A stretch of DNA of 39,498 nucleotides from the NCBI GenBank assembly GCA_021300155.1, contig JAJTID010000088.1:1-39498 (forward strand). The letters run 5' to 3'. Below the pieces are notes generated by a model. That model saw nothing but the letters and a program-made list of their open reading frames with translations. It had not been told where the DNA came from and ran no database searches. Both the position numbers and the translations under genes were made by a program. Each line of letters starts with the position of its first letter. The first letter of the stretch is position 1. The DNA comes from Pirellula sp. Its GTDB lineage: Bacteria > Planctomycetota > Planctomycetia > Pirellulales > Pirellulaceae. Positions 35,721 to 39,498 of the stretch are shown here, in pieces.

Positions 35721-36632
35721 TTATTCTACTTTGACCCACCGCTCGAGCATGGACGCATAGGCCCGGATCCCATCTTCCGTAAGTCTCAGGTAGAGATCCG
35801 GTTCAATCAATTCGACCTCCATCATCAAGAACGGCGGACCATTCGATTGGCTGTTGCTGAGGGAGTTACGCACCCAATCCACTCTGGCGTATAACGTCCG
35901 AGGGGCATATTCCTTCAGGATGGTCTGGGAAGCAGAAACTAACCAATCCTCGGGCTCCCGTTTTGTATATACACCACCATGCTGCACCTGAACTCGAAAA
36001 TCCCCTGCTTTCGGAACCTTTCGAACGGAATGATGCAGTGTCCCATCCAAAAACACCAGCGAGTACTCTCCGTCGGACTGTACCGAGGAAACAAAAGGTT
36101 GCACCATCATCATCCGTTCTCGGAACGCTTGAACGGCGATGGCCGGAGCCTCATCGGTGGATTTTTCATGCAATCGAAATGTCTTTTCCGATCCCGCGCT
36201 CACGACGGGTTTGACGACAACGGAATCACAACTGAATTCGCGACACCAAAACTGAATGGAATCGCGGTTGAGTTCAACGGTATTGGCAGGCACGAATCGT
36301 GTCGGAACAACGGGATACCCCGCAGCGATTAATTGGGCCAAGTAGCTTTTGTCGATATTCTTTTCGATCGTTGATCTCGGATGCAATAATCGAACTCCGC
36401 TTTGTTCAATCCTGGCGATGGCCGCTCGAAACTCGGATGGAAAGAGATAGTAGTTCCATGGGGATCGTACGAGCACGACATCAAAATCAGCCCAATCCAC
36501 AGACTCGTTCCGCCAATCCACGGCTTCTATGGTCCAGCCTCGTGATTGAAGTTCAGTCGCGAGCAGCGGATCGTCTTGCCCTGCAAATTCAGCGTCCTTT
36601 TTAGTCAAGAAAGCACAACGCAATTGGGTCAT
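35721..36632 (-). CDS. ATP-grasp ligase-like protein
   Basis: A 303-residue ATP-grasp protein (RimK/DcsG-like group). ATP-grasp enzymes join a carboxylate to an amine or thiol through an acyl-phosphate. Visible blocks are CAFLTKKDAEFAGQDDPLLA at the start, VLVRSPWNYYLFPSEF, the NIDKSYLAQLIAAGYPVVPT segment, VVVKPVVSAGSEKTFRL with the ATP-binding lysine, MMVQPFVSSVQSDGEYSLVFLDG, and the final acidic LMMEVELIEPDLYL. Its ATG 36632 overlaps the TGA of the DUF3754 gene by 4 bases (ATGA), so it is translationally coupled to it. A frame start at 36677 is open but adds no signal. The substrate is unknown. Confidence 0.8.
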   Translation of the reverse strand: MTQLRCAFLTKKDAEFAGQDDPLLATELQSRGWTIEAVDWRNESVDWADFDVVLVRSPWNYYLFPSEFRAAIARIEQSGVRLLHPRSTIEKNIDKSYLAQLIAAGYPVVPTRFVPANTVELNRDSIQFWCREFSCDSVVVKPVVSAGSEKTFRLHEKSTDEAPAIAVQAFRERMMMVQPFVSSVQSDGEYSLVFLDGTLHHSVRKVPKAGDFRVQVQHGGVYTKREPEDWLVSASQTILKEYAPRTLYARVDWVRNSLSNSQSNGPPFLMMEVELIEPDLYLRLTEDGIRAYASMLERWVKVE

Positions 36633-37885
36633 GAAGAGCTCGAACTTAATTCTTGTGGAGGAGATGCGAGGGTCCAACCTTGGTCTGTCATACGAAAGAC
36701 TCCAAGGGAACCCAAGTCTCGGATTGCATCGTCTACGTCAAAGTCGATAGGAAAACCAGTGAGCGATTCGAGGATGAATTCTGCACGAAGGTCAATCTCC
36801 TTGATTGAAAGAGGACCTTGTGCTTGTGAGAGAACATAATAGGCCAAGATGGCTTCGCAGAGTTCTTGTTGTTCGGCTTCTGTTTCTAAACGCAGTAGTG
36901 CACCGAGGTTGTTGTCTAGATTTTGGAAGTACAAACTGCGCGTGATGTTCAATTGGTAACGGCGTTTGGTGGACGTGTACGACAAGATCGATTTGACTCC
37001 ATAGAAAATAGTGGCCAACACGATCGCAATCGCAAACAGAAATGAGGACAAGACTTTCAACGTTCCGATGAGGGCGATAATCCATAGGCTCTTAGCCAAT
37101 TTGCTGGACATAATGAAGATGCCCCATAGTGTTGGGATTCCAATCTTGCCCGTATCGAGCCAGGAGAGTCGAATCGTGGATCCTGGGAGCATCATGTCGA
37201 TGTCTGCCTTCGGAATATTCTTGAACATCCGAAGATGAACGCGCGTTGGATCGAGTGGGTCGTTCAGGGATTGCATTTCCTTCGGACGGAAGACGACTAC
37301 CAATCGTTGATAGATTGGCACATCGACTTCGCGCATTCGAAAAAAGGATCGCCAATCCCGCTTCATCCTTTTCGTAACGATGTCGCCTCGACCGTAAACT
37401 TCCAATCGACGAAACGAAGAGAAGCGGATCTGCAACCGGACTCCCCAATGGCTCGCTGCACCAATAGCGGCTTGAATCTCCCTGGGCGATAGTCGTCGAT
37501 AGTTCGCGTGGTGAAGAGAGTCGGCGATCTCTGCGAACAAAGAACGGCAAATGGATTCATCGACAGAGATTAAAGAGCCACTTCCCTCAGCGGCCACCTC
37601 CAACGCACGGTCGCTTAAGTCGCGATCGGGGTCGAACTGAGAATAGAGATCGATAAGATACTCATGATGGTGCTGATACTGAAGTCGGATCTTCCGTTTG
37701 AAATCATCAATCGCTGGTCGTAGTTTGTCAAACTCTTCAGGACGATTGCACTGCGATGCGAGCCGCTCGATCAATTGGTTGGGGCGAAAGGGAAGAAAAT
37801 GTTCTCGTTTCCAATGTTCAATCGGAAGCTCAACTTTCGCCGTTATCCAACGCTTAGGGACCCAAAACCCCACAAGCCATTGCAT
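36629..37885 (-). CDS. DUF3754 (TMEM143-like) membrane protein
   Basis: A 418-residue protein of the DUF3754/TMEM143 family. The signature segment HLRMFKNIPKADIDMMLPG, followed by TIRLSWLDTGKIGIPTLWG, is at about residues 222-257. A pair of hydrophobic segments (about 265-315) follows. The rest is helical and charged. Family members occur in bacteria and in mitochondria, with no known function. It begins 21 bases after (on the same strand as) the PH-domain gene and ends overlapping the ATP-grasp gene, forming a three-gene run PH - DUF3754 - ATP-grasp. ATG 37885 is the first in frame. Confidence 0.78.
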   Translation of the reverse strand: MQWLVGFWVPKRWITAKVELPIEHWKREHFLPFRPNQLIERLASQCNRPEEFDKLRPAIDDFKRKIRLQYQHHHEYLIDLYSQFDPDRDLSDRALEVAAEGSGSLISVDESICRSLFAEIADSLHHANYRRLSPREIQAAIGAASHWGVRLQIRFSSFRRLEVYGRGDIVTKRMKRDWRSFFRMREVDVPIYQRLVVVFRPKEMQSLNDPLDPTRVHLRMFKNIPKADIDMMLPGSTIRLSWLDTGKIGIPTLWGIFIMSSKLAKSLWIIALIGTLKVLSSFLFAIAIVLATIFYGVKSILSYTSTKRRYQLNITRSLYFQNLDNNLGALLRLETEAEQQELCEAILAYYVLSQAQGPLSIKEIDLRAEFILESLTGFPIDFDVDDAIRDLGSLGVFRMTDQGWTLASPPQELSSSSS

Positions 37886-37906
37886 TATGTTGCATCCATG
37901 TTCGGA

Positions 37907-38485
37907 CTAATTTGCAATGTGCAAAGCTCGACGTCGGCGTTCTTTGCGGCGAGCATCATCGATGAGCCCTGAGACTCGGTTCACATCATCGATACCCACC
38001 AAATTTAGTTGTGGATGCGATCGATCGCTGCTGGCAAGCTTGATAGCTCCGACATTGAGCACTCGTTGCACTGGCCCTTGGGTGAATGCGACATCATCGA
38101 TCTCTATCAGTTCAATTCGATCGGTCGTTCGGACCAGGATTCCATGCTTGTGAATAAATCGCTGGGTTGTGAGTTCATAGAAAACGCCCAATCTTCGGTA
38201 GGCATACGTCGCGGCTGCAATCAACCAAATTGCGATAACAATCCCCGTGCCAACGCTCCAAATGATCTTCTTCTCGACTTGTTCCCCCAAGATCCCAGGG
38301 AGCATGACCATTCCAACAATCAATGCGATGCTCAGGATCAAGCAAAGGATCCATGAACCGATCATCGCTTTCGGCGAATACCCACCCGACCAGAGTGTTT
38401 CCTCAGGCTCAGCATTGGTGTTTGCGCCTTTGACGGCCATGGTGGCCAAACGCTGTGCTGGACTGGGTTCTTCGGATTGGCTCAT
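37907..38485 (-). CDS. Bacterial PH-domain membrane protein (bPH2/DUF304)
   Basis: A 192-residue membrane protein. Two transmembrane helices (about 43-65 and 75-97) precede a bacterial PH domain: YELTTQRFIHKHGILVRTTDRIELIEIDDVAFTQG and VGAIKLASSDRSHPQLNLVGIDDV, a typical bPH2 pattern. The N-terminal 40 residues are disordered. I chose ATG 38485; a TTG at 38497 adds four residues. Function of bPH2 proteins is not established. It is the first gene of a same-strand run into the DUF3754 gene. Confidence 0.8.
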   Translation of the reverse strand: MSQSEEPSPAQRLATMAVKGANTNAEPEETLWSGGYSPKAMIGSWILCLILSIALIVGMVMLPGILGEQVEKKIIWSVGTGIVIAIWLIAAATYAYRRLGVFYELTTQRFIHKHGILVRTTDRIELIEIDDVAFTQGPVQRVLNVGAIKLASSDRSHPQLNLVGIDDVNRVSGLIDDARRKERRRRALHIAN

Positions 38486-38645
38486 TTTGTTTTCCAAGAT
38501 TGAATCGTAGGCATTGAGTAACGACTGGCCATATGGGCCATCGCAAAACCGTGATCAGTATACAGTTTCGCTGTCTGTACTCCAACAGCCCGAATTACGT
38601 CGGCATTCCACCCATTGGCTGAAACAACAGAGACTTTAGGCGCAA

Positions 38646-39498
38646 TCACGGCCTGGTCGGGCGTGATACTGGGTACAAACAACAATTGGCAGGGCAAAGA
38701 TCATGGCTCGCGCCGTAAGTGCCAAGAAACGGTCGTTCTGTTCCTTCGTTGATTCGTTCCTCTAGCAAATCCACAACCATGGAGACGTATTCGGGATGAA
38801 CCCCAACGGTAGCCCCACGAACGAACTGGATACCTTTCTCGCGGCATAGCGCAGCCGCTTCTTCATCCAAGTCGTACAATACCTCCATGTGATCGGAGAT
38901 AAAACCGATTGGCATCAGAACAATGTGCTGAATCGATTCTTCGGTGTGCAGTTGTTCGATCCGGTCGCAAACGTCAGGCTCCAGCCAAGGTTGTTGCGGC
39001 GGACCCGATCGACTTTGAAAAACCAACTCCCAAGGGCCATGCCCCACGGCGGCACAAATCAGCTTCGCACATTCACGAAGTTGAATCTCATATTTGGAAT
39101 GGTCCGCCATTGCGTTCGGAATACTGTGTGCACAAAACAACACCTTCGTCGTCGATCGATGCTCTTCTGGGATTTGAGCGAGTGCATTGTTCAAGCAATC
39201 GGTCTGTGCCGCAATGAATTTTGGGTGATTGAATCCTTTGCGGACCTTTTCCACCAACGGGGCCTTTTCTCCGACGGTCTGTTGGGCAGCGGCGATATCT
39301 TCGCGGTATTGGCGGCAACCACTGTAGCAGCTAAACATCGAGGTAAAGAAAGCGATCGCACGTTTGCGACCATCGTCGGCCATTTGCTGCATTGTTCCCG
39401 GCAATAGCGGGTGCCAATTCCTATTCCCCCAGTAGATTGGCAAATCGACTCCGCGTCGTTTGCATTCTTGTTGGACGGCATCGATCAGAAGACGGCAT
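38646..39498 (-). CDS. hemH: Ferrochelatase HemH/CpfC, cut by window edge
   Basis: The C-terminal 283 or so residues of a ferrochelatase; the start lies beyond position 39498. The enzyme inserts Fe2+ into protoporphyrin IX or coproporphyrin III at the end of haem synthesis. The open frame reaches the window edge with family-like residues (KRRGVDLPIYWGNRNWHPLL), so no start was assigned inside. Key motifs are present: FTSMFSCYSGCRQYREDI, VLFCAHSIPNAMAD with the catalytic His, and GFISDHMEVLYDLDEEA with the catalytic Glu. The C-terminus carries DLCPANCC, a Cys cluster which, with the Cys of CYSGC, may bind an iron-sulfur cluster as in actinobacterial ferrochelatases; the spacing is not identical. 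Confidence 0.9.
   Translation of the reverse strand, partial: CRLLIDAVQQECKRRGVDLPIYWGNRNWHPLLPGTMQQMADDGRKRAIAFFTSMFSCYSGCRQYREDIAAAQQTVGEKAPLVEKVRKGFNHPKFIAAQTDCLNNALAQIPEEHRSTTKVLFCAHSIPNAMADHSKYEIQLRECAKLICAAVGHGPWELVFQSRSGPPQQPWLEPDVCDRIEQLHTEESIQHIVLMPIGFISDHMEVLYDLDEEAAALCREKGIQFVRGATVGVHPEYVSMVVDLLEERINEGTERPFLGTYGASHDLCPANCCLYPVSRPTRP

Overview
The window looks like chromosomal DNA of a planctomycete, most likely a Pirellulaceae member (Rhodopirellula-like). Pointers are a YTV-repeat cell-surface protein, a Tat-exported DUF1501 protein, a PQQ-type beta-propeller protein, a TPR/redoxin protein, mid-range GC by eye, many GTG starts or weak ribosome-binding sites, and several families of intergenic inverted repeats resembling those seen in that family. 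No rRNA, tRNA, CRISPR array, transposase, integrase or phage gene was recognised. The family assignment is inferred from gene content and was not tested by comparison.

Layout. 1-1.4 kb: a ribbon-helix-helix DNA-binding protein and repeat-rich spacer. 1.4-2.4 kb: rimI and a Nudix hydrolase with an altered Nudix box. 2.7-5.5 kb: an exported/membrane/lipoprotein trio. 5.5-8 kb (minus): a membrane methyltransferase and a GAF-SpoIIE protein whose phosphatase motifs are degraded. 8.2-12.2 kb (plus): a DsbD-type thiol-disulfide transporter, a small acyl carrier protein and an orphan JetD (Wadjet nuclease subunit) in one tight run. 12.2-19.4 kb: DUF1501 (minus), OmpA-like lipoprotein (plus), comEC (minus) and the primary-type sigma factor (plus). 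19.6-22.5 kb (minus): the YTV protein and flgM. 23.5-28.2 kb (plus): a TPR/His-motif/redoxin protein, a large nested inverted-repeat region and miaB. 28.4-30.7 kb (minus): the PQQ-like propeller protein. 31-33.2 kb (plus): parA-parB and a small membrane coiled-coil protein. 33.2-39.5 kb (minus): DUF4129 protein, small membrane protein, DUF3754 plus ATP-grasp pair, PH-domain protein and a ferrochelatase cut by the window edge.

Most genes are housekeeping (segregation, transcription, tRNA and ribosome modification, haem, competence) or planctomycete envelope biology. The least ordinary items are the acp-jetD pair without jetA, jetB or jetC; the likely pseudophosphatase; the YTV protein with two 16-residue repeat regimes, one Thr/Val-rich and one Cys-rich; the DsbD with two Cys-pair N-terminal modules; a terminator-like structured RNA candidate at 23248-23350; and the nested inverted repeat at 26031-26492. 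I found no complete undescribed multigene system. The dsbD-acp-jetD run is the best candidate for a closer look.
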